A stretch of DNA of 64,000 nucleotides from Rheinheimera sp. 1928-s. Lineage in GTDB: Bacteria; Pseudomonadota; Gammaproteobacteria; Enterobacterales; Alteromonadaceae. Below the pieces are notes generated by a model. That model made no database searches. It was given only the letters and a program-made list of their open reading frames with translations, and was not told where the DNA came from. The translations under genes were made by a program, and so were the position numbers. Positions within the stretch are counted from its first letter, which is position 1. Each line of letters opens with the position of its first letter. Of the stretch, positions 49,548-57,706 are shown piece by piece. The stretch covers positions 202,135 to 266,134 of the forward strand of contig NZ_JARIXP010000003.1 in assembly GCF_029269265.1 (NCBI RefSeq). The letters run 5' to 3'.

Positions 49548-50276
49548 TTAACCGCTAATCAGTTTGTTGCCGGATACAGCCAGTTCGTCTGCTGTTTTCA
49601 TCATCTTCAGATTGAGCTCAAATTGACGACTGATATTCATAGTACTGACCATCTCTTCGACGGCATTGACGTTGGAGCCTTCCAGTACGCCTGAGCGTAA
49701 ACTGATATTTTCGGCCTGATCCAAAGGCTCACCATCGACAGCCCGGAATAAACCATCAGCGCCTTTCACCATCACCACATTGTCAGCATCGACCAGCTTG
49801 ATACGTTCCTGCTGTTCAATCACACCGCCGCCAACAGGCAGCAGGTTTAAGGTGCCATCAGCGCTGATATCAATATCGCCAAATTCAGGCAACTGAATAG
49901 CAGCTTCGCCACCTACCACAGCAAAACCATTAACCGTCAACTCGCCATTCGCACCCACCTGCAACTCGCCGGAACGGGTATAAGCTTCATTGCCATTGGC
50001 GTCCTGTACCGCAATAAACCCTTTGTCGCTGACCGCCACATCCAAATCACGGCCGGTTTCCATCATGGCTCCGGCTTGCAGATCCGTCACAACAGGCATC
50101 AACTGCGCCTGAAAACGGGTGCGGTAGCCTTCACCCATGATTTGCAGTGATTTGGCTTGCTCCATATCGGCTTTAAAGCCAACTGTATTGACGTTCGCCA
50201 GGTTATTCGCCGTAATACGAAGTGCGGTTTGGGCTAATTCAGCGCCGGAAACTGCAGTGTGGATCAAACGTTCCAT
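49548..50276 (-). CDS. flgF: Proximal rod protein FlgF
   Basis: The 242-residue protein opens MERLIHTAVSGAELAQTALRITANNLANVNTVGFKADMEQAKSL and ends SNVNAVEEMVSTMNISRQFELNLKMMKTADELAVSGNKLIS. It is a rod component; the opening and length separate it from FlgG. Confidence 0.96.
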   Translation of the reverse strand: MERLIHTAVSGAELAQTALRITANNLANVNTVGFKADMEQAKSLQIMGEGYRTRFQAQLMPVVTDLQAGAMMETGRDLDVAVSDKGFIAVQDANGNEAYTRSGELQVGANGELTVNGFAVVGGEAAIQLPEFGDIDISADGTLNLLPVGGGVIEQQERIKLVDADNVVMVKGADGLFRAVDGEPLDQAENISLRSGVLEGSNVNAVEEMVSTMNISRQFELNLKMMKTADELAVSGNKLISG

Positions 50277-50287
50277 GCTTTAGCTCC

Positions 50288-51664
50288 TTACACTGCGTTA
50301 AACAGAACCTGCATCATTTCATCTGCAGTACTGATGGTTTTGGCATTGGCCTGATAGCTTTGCTGGAAAGACATCAAATCAACCAACTGTTTGCTGATAT
50401 CCACATTCGAGCCCATATATGAGCCGGCCAGAATGGCACCAAAACTACCGGCAGCAGGAGTACCTATTAAAGCTTCACCTGATTTTTGACTGGCATACCA
50501 GGTGGTATTATTGGCGGTTTCTAAGCCTTGTGGATTGGCGAAGTTAGCCAGCGCTATCTGGCCCTGCAATTTCACTTCACCGTTAGAGAAGGTAGCGTAA
50601 ACGCCGCCGTCTTCTGCCACAGCCACACCACTGAATTCACCTGAGGTATAACCATCGGCTTTGTTTTGATACAAACCAAAAGCAGAACCAAACTGAGTGG
50701 TTTTGACTAAATCCAGTTTGATCGACATGCCATCAGCACCCGTTGGGTTAAAGGCAAGGGTAATTTCTCTTAATCCGGCAGGATCAGCGACATTGTTATC
50801 TTCAGCCGGAGCAGTGGCTGGTGTGACTAGCGGAGCAAGTTGACCATCAGTGCCAAAGCTCATACGCACTACGCCAACGTTATGCACTACAGCACCAGTA
50901 TCATCCAGCGCTGAAGTCAAAGTGGTCACGTCTGTGTTTTCAGGTAAACCCAGATCAGCAGCCAGCATAGGCTTGCCATCCATGTAATAGACAATATCCC
51001 ATTGATTGCCACCAGCATGATTAAAATACTGGGTCAAAGTATGGCTGTTGCCTAAGGAGTCAAACACTTCACTGGACTGAGAATAATTAAAGGAAGAACC
51101 ATCTTTTGGATCAAAAGACTGCGTAGCAGTAGGGGGAATTGCGGGCAAAGTTGCATAAGTCTGTTTGTGATTAATCACATCAGTGCCAGAATTCAGGTTC
51201 AGTGAAAAGTTAATATTTGTCGTGGCTTTGGCCGGAATATTACCTGCCTCAATTTTCAGGTCCGTTAAAATACCAGGAACCAGATTGCCCTGATCATCAA
51301 TGCCGTAACCCTGCAATTTATCGCCATTATTGGTGACAATGCCGCGATCACTGCCGTCCATTTTAAACTGACCTGCCTGGGTGTACGCCAGACGACCATT
51401 TTCAGAGATGATAAAAAAACCTTTGCCTGTGATGGCTAAATCCAGGCTTTGGCCTGTACCCACCAGATTGCCTGCTTTTTCAAAGTTTTCACTGGTGGCG
51501 GACACATTGACACCACTGCGCTGACCGCCGCTGTATAAAGCAGAGAATTCTGTGCTGGTGGTTTTGTAGCCTGCAGTACCGGCGTTGGCAATATTGTTTG
51601 ATGTCACTTCCAGTGCTTTCTGGGTCGAACTTAAGCCACTCAGGCCAATACTAAACATCGACAT
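50288..51664 (-). CDS. flgE: Flagellar hook protein FlgE
   Basis: The 458-residue protein opens MFSIGLSGLSSTQKALEVTSNNIANAGTAGYKTTSTEFSALYSG and closes MGSNVDISKQLVDLMSFQQSYQANAKTISTADEMMQVLFNAV. The middle carries FlgE motifs such as VFDSLGNSHTLTQYF and FANPQGLE. It polymerises into the hook under control of FliK and the FlgD cap. Confidence 0.97.
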   Translation of the reverse strand: MSMFSIGLSGLSSTQKALEVTSNNIANAGTAGYKTTSTEFSALYSGGQRSGVNVSATSENFEKAGNLVGTGQSLDLAITGKGFFIISENGRLAYTQAGQFKMDGSDRGIVTNNGDKLQGYGIDDQGNLVPGILTDLKIEAGNIPAKATTNINFSLNLNSGTDVINHKQTYATLPAIPPTATQSFDPKDGSSFNYSQSSEVFDSLGNSHTLTQYFNHAGGNQWDIVYYMDGKPMLAADLGLPENTDVTTLTSALDDTGAVVHNVGVVRMSFGTDGQLAPLVTPATAPAEDNNVADPAGLREITLAFNPTGADGMSIKLDLVKTTQFGSAFGLYQNKADGYTSGEFSGVAVAEDGGVYATFSNGEVKLQGQIALANFANPQGLETANNTTWYASQKSGEALIGTPAAGSFGAILAGSYMGSNVDISKQLVDLMSFQQSYQANAKTISTADEMMQVLFNAV

Positions 51665-51675
51665 TATGCGGTTCC

Positions 51676-52353
51676 TTAACTCTGAGTTGTTTTAGACAAC
51701 TGGTTGATATCAAAAAGGTAATGATTACCTAAGCCGTTGACTTGCAAGATAATGTCATCCGGGCCAGTCCCTACGGACACCCGTTCCACTTCGTTGGTCA
51801 GATAAGTCGGCACTTGTTGTTTGGTGGTATTGAGCTGCACTTCAGCCTGTACTGTGTAAGCACCTGCGTCTTGCTGCGGGAAGGCAAAACGTACTGTGCC
51901 AATAGCTGGGTTGTCTAAGGTAATCTCATCAGCCAAAGCGCCTTTGCTGTCATACAAACGCACCACCACACTGTCTACTTTGGCACCGAGGTTAATGGCA
52001 CCTTCCACTTTGTCTGGTTGCTCCAGCGACAGCGTATCGGCTTTGACATCCACTTTCTGGCCGACCAGACTGGTGGCTTCCATCGCCTGCATACTTTGCA
52101 TATATTTAATTTGCTGACCGGATTGGATATTCAGGTTTTCTAAACTTTCCACACTGCTGAATTCCGCCAACTGGCTGACGTACTGAGTGCCATCCATCGG
52201 ATTTAGCGGGTTTTGGTGGCTGATTTGTGCCACCAAAAGCTCCAGAAACATACTGGATAAACCTGCAGCATCAGTTTTGCCATTGCTGGCGATTTGGTCG
52301 CTTTGCGCTGTATTACGTATGGGTGAGTTGTTATCTACGGCAGACATAGTCAA
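51676..52353 (-). CDS. flgD: Hook cap protein FlgD
   Basis: The 225-residue protein has the FlgD N-terminal motif MFLELLVAQISHQNPLNPMDGTQYVSQLAEFSSVESL and a C-terminal Ig/tudor-like domain ending in LGNHYLFDINQL. It is needed for hook growth and is later replaced by FlgK. Confidence 0.95.
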   Translation of the reverse strand: MTMSAVDNNSPIRNTAQSDQIASNGKTDAAGLSSMFLELLVAQISHQNPLNPMDGTQYVSQLAEFSSVESLENLNIQSGQQIKYMQSMQAMEATSLVGQKVDVKADTLSLEQPDKVEGAINLGAKVDSVVVRLYDSKGALADEITLDNPAIGTVRFAFPQQDAGAYTVQAEVQLNTTKQQVPTYLTNEVERVSVGTGPDDIILQVNGLGNHYLFDINQLSKTTQS

Positions 52354-52357
52354 TTCC

Positions 52358-52774
52358 TTATTGGCCCAGCTTCAGCAAACTTTGCTGCATGCTGGAGACC
52401 CGGTTCATCACTTCCACAGAGGTCTGGAAAGCACGGGAAGCAGACATCATGTCAGCCATTTCAGCCACAGGATTGACGTTAGAATAAAACACCATGCCAT
52501 CTGCATTGGCGATAGGGCTGTTCGGCTCATACCGTTGCTCTACAGTACGGTCTGATTTCACCACACCTAAAGTTTGCACCTGAGCCGACATGGATCTGTT
52601 ATCAAAATCCTGAGTGTATAAAGCGGAGAACACCGGCTTGGTAGCGCGGTAAGCTTCAGCCTCACTGGACGCTGCTGTGTCTGCGTTAGCAAGGTTAGAA
52701 GCGACAGTATCCAGACGCATCACCTGAGCCCGCATCGCACTGCCGCCTATGTCATAAATAGCGGAAAAAGACAT
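52358..52774 (-). CDS. flgC: Proximal rod protein FlgC
   Basis: The 138-residue protein has FSAIYDIGGSAMRAQVMRLDTVASNLANADT at the N terminus and NVNPVAEMADMMSASRAFQTSVEVMNRVSSMQQSLLKLGQ at the C terminus, diagnostic for FlgC. It lies 2 bp after flgB. Confidence 0.96.
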   Translation of the reverse strand: MSFSAIYDIGGSAMRAQVMRLDTVASNLANADTAASSEAEAYRATKPVFSALYTQDFDNRSMSAQVQTLGVVKSDRTVEQRYEPNSPIANADGMVFYSNVNPVAEMADMMSASRAFQTSVEVMNRVSSMQQSLLKLGQ

Positions 52775-52776
52775 GC

Positions 52777-53151
52777 TTATTCTCCCTTAATGGCTTTGTG
52801 TAAGCCGCTGATCTTCATATTCAGAAAAGTCAGGCTGGTTTGAAAATCCATACTGTTGGCAGCAAAGTTTGCCTGTTCCACACTCAACTCGGCTGTATTG
52901 CCATCGGCTGAAGGCTGAAACGGCATGCGGTATTTCAGTTCAGCCCGCACATCAGCTGAGTTCATACTGGCGCCATAAGGGCTGGTTAAATCGGATTCGA
53001 TATTTTGCAAAATGCTTTGGTAATCCAAATCCCTCGCCTTAAAACCCGGTGTGTCGACATTGGCCAGATTGCCTGAGATAATCTCGGCTCTGTCGAGGCG
53101 AAGTTGCAGTGAAAACGGATGTACACCTAAAGCTTTGTTAAAAAATTCCAT
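52777..53151 (-). CDS. flgB: Proximal rod protein FlgB
   Basis: The 124-residue protein has HPFSLQLRLDRAEIISGNLANVDTPGFKARDLDYQSIL and a helical C terminus QANFAANSMDFQTSLTFLNMKISGLHKAIKGE. It is the first gene of flgBCDEFGHIJKL, diverging from flgA, with a sigma-54 promoter about 40 bp upstream. Confidence 0.96.
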   Translation of the reverse strand: MEFFNKALGVHPFSLQLRLDRAEIISGNLANVDTPGFKARDLDYQSILQNIESDLTSPYGASMNSADVRAELKYRMPFQPSADGNTAELSVEQANFAANSMDFQTSLTFLNMKISGLHKAIKGE

Positions 53152-53190
53152 CTGAGTGCCCTGTGAATGCAGCAGTAGTGAGGTGGGAAG

Positions 53191-53206
53191 TACAAGCTTT
53201 ATGCCA
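53191..53206 (-). promoter_or_regulatory. Sigma-54 promoter of the flgB operon
   Basis: On the minus strand TGGCAT-AAAGC-TTGTA closely matches TGGCAC-N5-TTGCA, with GG and the G of the -12 element correctly spaced, 40 bp before the flgB ATG. It fits LafK-dependent, middle-class expression of the hook-basal-body operon. Confidence 0.75.
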
Positions 53207-53229
53207 TCATTAAAAGGCTATTAAATTTA

Positions 53230-53994
53230 ATGACTTACACTAATACCATTGCAAAAGAAGCACCAAGAGCGGAAGCCTTACTTCCGCTACGGAAGTGGTT
53301 ATTTTTCCTCCTGTTGTGTTTCCCGGCCAGCACTTTTGCCACCACAGCACTGGAGCAACAGATCCGCTCCCATATCAGCGCTGAAGTGCAAAGTTTCGCG
53401 CGCCAGCTCGGTGCAGAGGGCAAAATCAAACAAGAAGTGGAACTCACTTTGCCTGGAGGTCTGGACAAACAAGGCCGCTGTAACCAACTGGTTATCAGCC
53501 GCAGTAACAGCCAAAAAGCGCCCTGGGGTCGTGTCAGTTACAGCCTGAATTGCAAAGATAAACCCAGCTGGCAAAGCCGTGCTACAGCCAGGGTCAGAAT
53601 CTGGTTGCCTGTGGTAGTAGCCAATCAGGCGATTGAAAAAAACCAACTGTTAACGGACGCTATGCTGGGCACCCGCCTGACTGAACTCAGCCAATCCAAA
53701 CTCAGTGTGGAGCTGAAAGTTGCCGCTTTAATCGGCATGCAGACCAAACGCCGAATTCAGGCCGGGCAAGTGATCAGCCGCCATCTGCTGGAACACAAAC
53801 TGTTAGTCGAAAAAGGCAGCCATGTACTGATCCGGGTGCAAGCGGAAGGCTTTGAAGCCAGTACCAAAGGAGTGGCTTTGGAAGACGGTCAGTTGGGTCA
53901 GCGCATTAAAGTACAAAATTTAAGTTCTGGCATAGTGCTGGAAGCCGATGTAGTGGCTGAAGCGACAGTACAAAGTATTTTTAAATCACATTAA
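53230..53994 (+). CDS. flgA: P-ring chaperone FlgA
   Basis: The 254-residue protein has a signal-type hydrophobic stretch at about residues 24-38 (WLFFLLLCFPASTFA) after a long basic n-region, then the SAF domain (LPVVVANQAIEKNQLLTDAMLG...RRIQAGQVISRHLLEHKLLVEKGSHVLIRVQAEGFEASTKGVALEDGQLGQRIKVQNLSSG). FlgA helps FlgI assemble in the periplasm. It is divergent from flgB; flgMN follows after about 80 bp. Confidence 0.94.
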   Translation: MTYTNTIAKEAPRAEALLPLRKWLFFLLLCFPASTFATTALEQQIRSHISAEVQSFARQLGAEGKIKQEVELTLPGGLDKQGRCNQLVISRSNSQKAPWGRVSYSLNCKDKPSWQSRATARVRIWLPVVVANQAIEKNQLLTDAMLGTRLTELSQSKLSVELKVAALIGMQTKRRIQAGQVISRHLLEHKLLVEKGSHVLIRVQAEGFEASTKGVALEDGQLGQRIKVQNLSSGIVLEADVVAEATVQSIFKSH

Positions 53995-54020
53995 AGTTTC
54001 TTTCAGAAGCTGTCGCTTAA
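53992..54020 (+). promoter_or_regulatory. Candidate LafS (sigma-28) promoter of flgMN
   Basis: TAAAGTTT (53992-53999, identical to the FliA -35 consensus and overlapping the flgA stop) is followed after 12 bp by GTCGCTTAA (54012-54020), about 52 bp before the flgM ATG. The GTCGCTTAA block recurs at the same spacing upstream of lafA. Confidence 0.55.
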
Positions 54021-54072
54021 CAAAGGTAACAGCAGAATTTCGGATCATTATCCGGGTAACCAGGTAACTATC

Positions 54073-54360
54073 ATGGTAAAAATTGATCAATACAGTCAGG
54101 TTCAGCCCCTGATCAAAACCGATCAGCAAGGCCAGAGCAGTCAGAGTAAAACCACAACAGTAGTGGTTCCGGCCACTGAAGCTCAAGCCTCGATCAGCAG
54201 CACCACCCAAGCAGTGCAGCAAGCGTTTGAACAGTTGCAGCAACAAAGTGAAGTAGATCCAGAAAAAGTGGCCAAAATTAAACTGGCGCTGGCTGAAGGT
54301 TCATTGCAACTGGATGATGATGTGTTAGCTCAGGCTATGCTGGATTTTCATAAAAAATGA
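54073..54360 (+). CDS. flgM: Anti-sigma-28 factor FlgM
   Basis: The 95-residue protein has a disordered N-terminal half and the FlgM C-terminal sigma-binding helices VDPEKVAKIKLALAEGSLQLDDDVLAQAMLDFHKK. FlgM is secreted through the completed hook, freeing LafS to express late genes. Its stop overlaps the flgN start (ATGA). Confidence 0.93.
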   Translation: MVKIDQYSQVQPLIKTDQQGQSSQSKTTTVVVPATEAQASISSTTQAVQQAFEQLQQQSEVDPEKVAKIKLALAEGSLQLDDDVLAQAMLDFHKK

Positions 54361-54791
54361 ATCAGACAGCGCTGAGACAAATCATCAGTACACTGCAACA
54401 GGACGCTGAACTCTTGCTGCAACTGAGCCCGCTATTGCAAAAACAATATGTGCTGATGAATTTGCGCAAAAGTGCTGAGCTGGAACAACTGAATCAACAA
54501 GCTTCAGTGTTATTGGAACTGCTGCAGCAAAATGCAACAGAGCGTCACAGCGCCATGGCGTCTTTACAACTCCAACCTACCAGCCAGGGCTTCGACCGTT
54601 TACTGTCGATACTGCCGGAAAAAATCCGCGATGCCAGTCAACAACTGCTCGACAAAGTGCAGCGCCACACTGAACTCTGCCAACAGTTAAATCAGAAAAA
54701 TGGTGAATTGCTGGCCCAGCAACGCCAGTTGATGCAAAACCTGTTGGGCATGGAAAGCAAAACCAGCTACCCGGATATGCCACTGGGTTAA
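54357..54791 (+). CDS. flgN: FlgN-type chaperone for FlgK/FlgL
   Basis: The 144-residue helical, Gln/Leu-rich protein (ELLLQLSPLLQKQYVLMNLRKSAELEQLNQQASVLLELLQQN...) has the size and position of FlgN, downstream of flgM with a 4-bp overlap. It escorts hook-filament junction proteins to the export gate. It is the last gene of the flagellar cluster on this strand. Confidence 0.88.
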   Translation: MNQTALRQIISTLQQDAELLLQLSPLLQKQYVLMNLRKSAELEQLNQQASVLLELLQQNATERHSAMASLQLQPTSQGFDRLLSILPEKIRDASQQLLDKVQRHTELCQQLNQKNGELLAQQRQLMQNLLGMESKTSYPDMPLG

Positions 54792-54812
54792 ACCAGTCGG
54801 ATCACTGCACTG

Positions 54813-55535
54813 TTAGCGGCAAAGCCGGAGCATAGCGGCCACTTTTTGCGGGTCTACCTTGCCCTGACTAAGCACGGCTGAATAACTGTGCACGGACCAG
54901 AGTTTGTCTGCTGGTTTTAAGCTATCCACTATTCTGGCCAGATTGCCGGAGTGAACGCCTCCACCCACCACCAGTTCAATACGGCCTGCGGCCTGAATTT
55001 TTAATTGCTGTAAACGCTCAAGGCCATGCATCACACCTAAATCGCTGCCCCATAAAGTACCAGCACTCAGCACTCTGTCGACCCCAACATCGATCAGTTG
55101 TTCCAGCGCCTGCTGCTGCTCCGCAATAGCATCAAAAGCCCGGTGAAACGTCACCTGCAGCCCCAGCTTTTTAGCCTGACTCACCAGCAGTTCCAGCGAA
55201 GCTAAATCCAGGCATCGCTGTGCATTTAATGCCCCCAGCACTACACCATTAGCCCCTGAGTCTGCGGCCTGACTAATAGCTTGCTGCATAGCCGCCAACT
55301 CAGTTTTAGTCTGAATTTGATCGTCTTTGCGAAACCTCACCATGACCAGTAAGCCGGGGACAGTTGCAAAAGCCTGACGCGCTTTTTGCATAGCCAGCAC
55401 TGTTGGCGTCATGCCTTGTTGCTGCATATCAGCGCAGAGCTCAATACGGCTGGCACCGCCTTGCAATGCAGCGTCGACATTGGCGTCCAGTTGCTGCAGG
55501 TCGTCGGCGTTAATACAGATTTCCAGCTGCGTCAT
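54813..55535 (-). CDS. cutC: CutC family TIM-barrel protein
   Basis: The protein is about 240 residues. CutC motifs appear in order: ANVDAALQGGASRIELCADMQQQGMTPTVLAM, LLVMVRFR, ANGVVLGALN, LQVTFHRAFD, GVDRVLSAGTLWGSD and VVGGGVHSGNLARIV. The family was named for copper sensitivity, but the copper role is disputed and the fold suggests an enzyme. The ATG at 55535 (AGGAAG 9 bp upstream) is preferred to the open frame reaching 55610, which would overlap the asparaginase gene. It is the last gene of a likely operon with the asparaginase and sugar kinase. Confidence 0.9.
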   Translation of the reverse strand: MTQLEICINADDLQQLDANVDAALQGGASRIELCADMQQQGMTPTVLAMQKARQAFATVPGLLVMVRFRKDDQIQTKTELAAMQQAISQAADSGANGVVLGALNAQRCLDLASLELLVSQAKKLGLQVTFHRAFDAIAEQQQALEQLIDVGVDRVLSAGTLWGSDLGVMHGLERLQQLKIQAAGRIELVVGGGVHSGNLARIVDSLKPADKLWSVHSYSAVLSQGKVDPQKVAAMLRLCR

Positions 55536-55575
55536 GCTAAAACTTCCTGCGTATTCTGCCTGACAGAGCGCCACA

Positions 55576-56547
55576 TCAGGCTTTGGCTCCGAGCAGGCTT
55601 TTGCCATCAATCAGCGTGCTACCCGCTTTGGTTTGTACCGCATAATTAAAGCCAGGCTGAATGCCATAAGCGCCATACTGGCCCTGCTTATTTAACGCAA
55701 GAAAGCCAACCTGAAACTGCGCATAATCCCCCAGTTTTTGGGCAATACGCAGTACCGCCTGTTTGCAGGCTTCTTCAGGACTCGCGCCCTGACGCATCAG
55801 TTCGACCACCAGATGGCTACCGACTGTTTTGATCATCAGTTCGCCCATGCCTGTGGCCGTAGCGGCACCAATATCATTATCCACATACAAACCAGCGCCA
55901 ATCAGTGGCGAATCGCCGACCCGGCCATGCATTTTGTACGCAGCACCACTGGTGGTACAAGCGCCACTTAAATTGCCGGCAGCGTCCATCGCCAGCATGC
56001 CAATGGTGTCGTGATTTTCGATATTAATTTGCTGAATTTTTTGATCTTTTAACCAGGCTTTCCAGTCGGCTTCAGATTCAGCGGTCAGCAGATTTTCTTC
56101 TTTAAAACCCTGCTGCAATGCAAACTGTTTTGCGCCTTCGCCGACCAGCATCACGTGAGGTGTTTTTTCCATCACCAGCCGGGCTACCGAAATCGGGTGT
56201 TTAATATTCTGCAGAAAGGCCACTGAACCGCAGTTCATATGCTCGTCCATAATGCAGGCATCCAGTGTGACTATTCCGTCCCGATCCGGATAACCGCCAT
56301 AACCTACAGTCCGCACTTTAGGGTCGGCTTCAGGCACCCGCACTCCGGTTTCCACCGCATCCAAAGCCCGTCCACCTTTGGCCAGTACTTGCCAGGCGGC
56401 TTCATTGGCAGCCAAACCATGTTCCCAGGTAGAAACCACTATGGCTTCGGGTTGTTTTTTAGCTGCCGCAAAAGCTGGTGTTGCTTTTGTCAGGCCTGCC
56501 ATACCTAAGAGTGCAGATAATTTCAGAAAATCACGTCTTGAGCGCAT
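55576..56547 (-). CDS. N4-(beta-N-acetylglucosaminyl)-L-asparaginase, Tat-exported
   Basis: The 323-residue Ntn-hydrolase precursor has a twin-arginine signal (SRRDFLK at residues 3-9, then a hydrophobic stretch ending AFA). The autocleavage site is present in IENHDTIGMLAMDAAGNLSGACTTSG, where the Thr of HDTIG becomes the N-terminal nucleophile, and the substrate loop GRVGDSPLIGAGLYVDNDIGAATATG is intact. It splits the GlcNAc-Asn bond of N-glycoprotein fragments in the periplasm. It shares one base with the kinase stop (56547). Confidence 0.93.
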   Translation of the reverse strand: MRSRRDFLKLSALLGMAGLTKATPAFAAAKKQPEAIVVSTWEHGLAANEAAWQVLAKGGRALDAVETGVRVPEADPKVRTVGYGGYPDRDGIVTLDACIMDEHMNCGSVAFLQNIKHPISVARLVMEKTPHVMLVGEGAKQFALQQGFKEENLLTAESEADWKAWLKDQKIQQINIENHDTIGMLAMDAAGNLSGACTTSGAAYKMHGRVGDSPLIGAGLYVDNDIGAATATGMGELMIKTVGSHLVVELMRQGASPEEACKQAVLRIAQKLGDYAQFQVGFLALNKQGQYGAYGIQPGFNYAVQTKAGSTLIDGKSLLGAKA

Positions 56548-57470
56548 TAGTTTTCCTTAGCAACACGCAGCGCCGCCTGATGCGACTGTCTGGCAAATAA
56601 AATGGCGCCTTGCTCGGGTGAAGAGAAAGCAGGAGTGATACAGACCGACAATTGCGGATCCAACCAGGGCTTAATACGTTCAGAGATACTCCCTATCATC
56701 GACACGCAGGACACCTGAGTGCTCAGAAGTTTGCGGATCAGCTGATTGATAAAAGCAGCGCCATGCTGAATAAAAGACAAACACACTTTATCGCCCAGAT
56801 CGGCCAGCTCAAACACCAGTGGTGCCAGCTTGGCATAATCAGTGGCAGATGCGTTGATATACTGCTCTGCTAATGCTGTGGCCGTTTTATCTTTTAGCAA
56901 AATAGAAGTTAGCTTGGTGGGCAAACCTACGCCATCAGCATCAAGTAATACGGCTTTCACCGCTTCAAGGCCAAACCATGCTCCGCTGCAGGTCGCATTT
57001 ATCGGAAAACCATAACCGCCAATTTGGGTGAGTTGGCCCTGATGGGCAGCTAAAGAGCTAAAACCAGTCCCCAGAATAATCACTGCCCCATCCAGCCCCT
57101 GATGGGCTCCTGTTGCGGCTACGTGTAAATCTGTGGTCAGGTACAAGGCTTTAAACGGATGTTGCCACTGCTGCATCGCCTGTTGCATCGAGGGTAAATG
57201 TAAACCAGCCAGGCCAGCTCCAACAATCAGTTGGTTTTTTTCCGCAGGAGTCAAGCCCGCCTGTAACAAGGCTTGATCAGTTGCAGCGAGAATAGACTGG
57301 ATAGCTTGTTCTGTACCGTAAACAGGATTGGCTGGTCCGCCAAGACCCTCGCCAAGTAAAAGGCCGGCATCGTCCTGCAACATCACGCGGCAATGGCTGC
57401 CCCCACCGTCTATTCCCAGATACCAGGTCTTGCTTGCTGTCTGTTCGGTGGATGCAACTCTATCAGTCAT
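56547..57470 (-). CDS. BadF/BadG-type ATPase, probable N-acetylglucosamine kinase
   Basis: The 307-residue ASKHA-fold protein has phosphate-1 motif WYLGIDGGGSHCRVML, adenosine region GAVIILGTGFSSLAA and GGYGFPI, and GLEAVKAVLLD. Family members phosphorylate GlcNAc or glucosamine. Its position ahead of the GlcNAc-Asn asparaginase supports GlcNAc as substrate, giving GlcNAc-6-phosphate in the cytoplasm. It is the first gene of the kinase-asparaginase-cutC run; an inverted repeat lies 65-83 bp upstream. Confidence 0.85.
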   Translation of the reverse strand: MTDRVASTEQTASKTWYLGIDGGGSHCRVMLQDDAGLLLGEGLGGPANPVYGTEQAIQSILAATDQALLQAGLTPAEKNQLIVGAGLAGLHLPSMQQAMQQWQHPFKALYLTTDLHVAATGAHQGLDGAVIILGTGFSSLAAHQGQLTQIGGYGFPINATCSGAWFGLEAVKAVLLDADGVGLPTKLTSILLKDKTATALAEQYINASATDYAKLAPLVFELADLGDKVCLSFIQHGAAFINQLIRKLLSTQVSCVSMIGSISERIKPWLDPQLSVCITPAFSSPEQGAILFARQSHQAALRVAKEN

Positions 57471-57534
57471 GTTGTGTGTGTTCCTTCTGAGTTCAGGGCT
57501 GAAACAGCCTAATCAGGTTATTTTTATAAACAAC

Positions 57535-57553
57535 GGCCAGTTGTGCACTGGCC
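57535..57553. promoter_or_regulatory. Inverted repeat upstream of the GlcNAc kinase gene
   Basis: GGCCAGT-TGTGC-ACTGGCC is a perfect 7-bp inverted repeat 65-83 bp before the kinase start. It may be an operator for a sugar-responsive repressor; no regulator gene is adjacent. The rest of the 57471-57706 gap shows no further gene. Confidence 0.4.
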
Positions 57554-57706
57554 ACCTTGTCAGACTTAGCTATCCGACCTGTCAGCTCAATCTAAACAAG
57601 CCGCATCAGGGTATCATCCCCTTCATACTTGGTGTTATTGATTCGATAAGTGGTCAAGGCAAAACAGGCCCATTTCAAATACTCTGGCTGCAGCTTAGGC
57701 CTTTTT

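Noticed and set aside
20757..54791. Possibility that this is the polar flagellar system
   Set aside because: Presence of lafK and motY order, single short flagellin, proton-type stators, sigma-28 next to motAB, and absence of flhF, flhG, fliO and chemotaxis genes point to a secondary lateral system.
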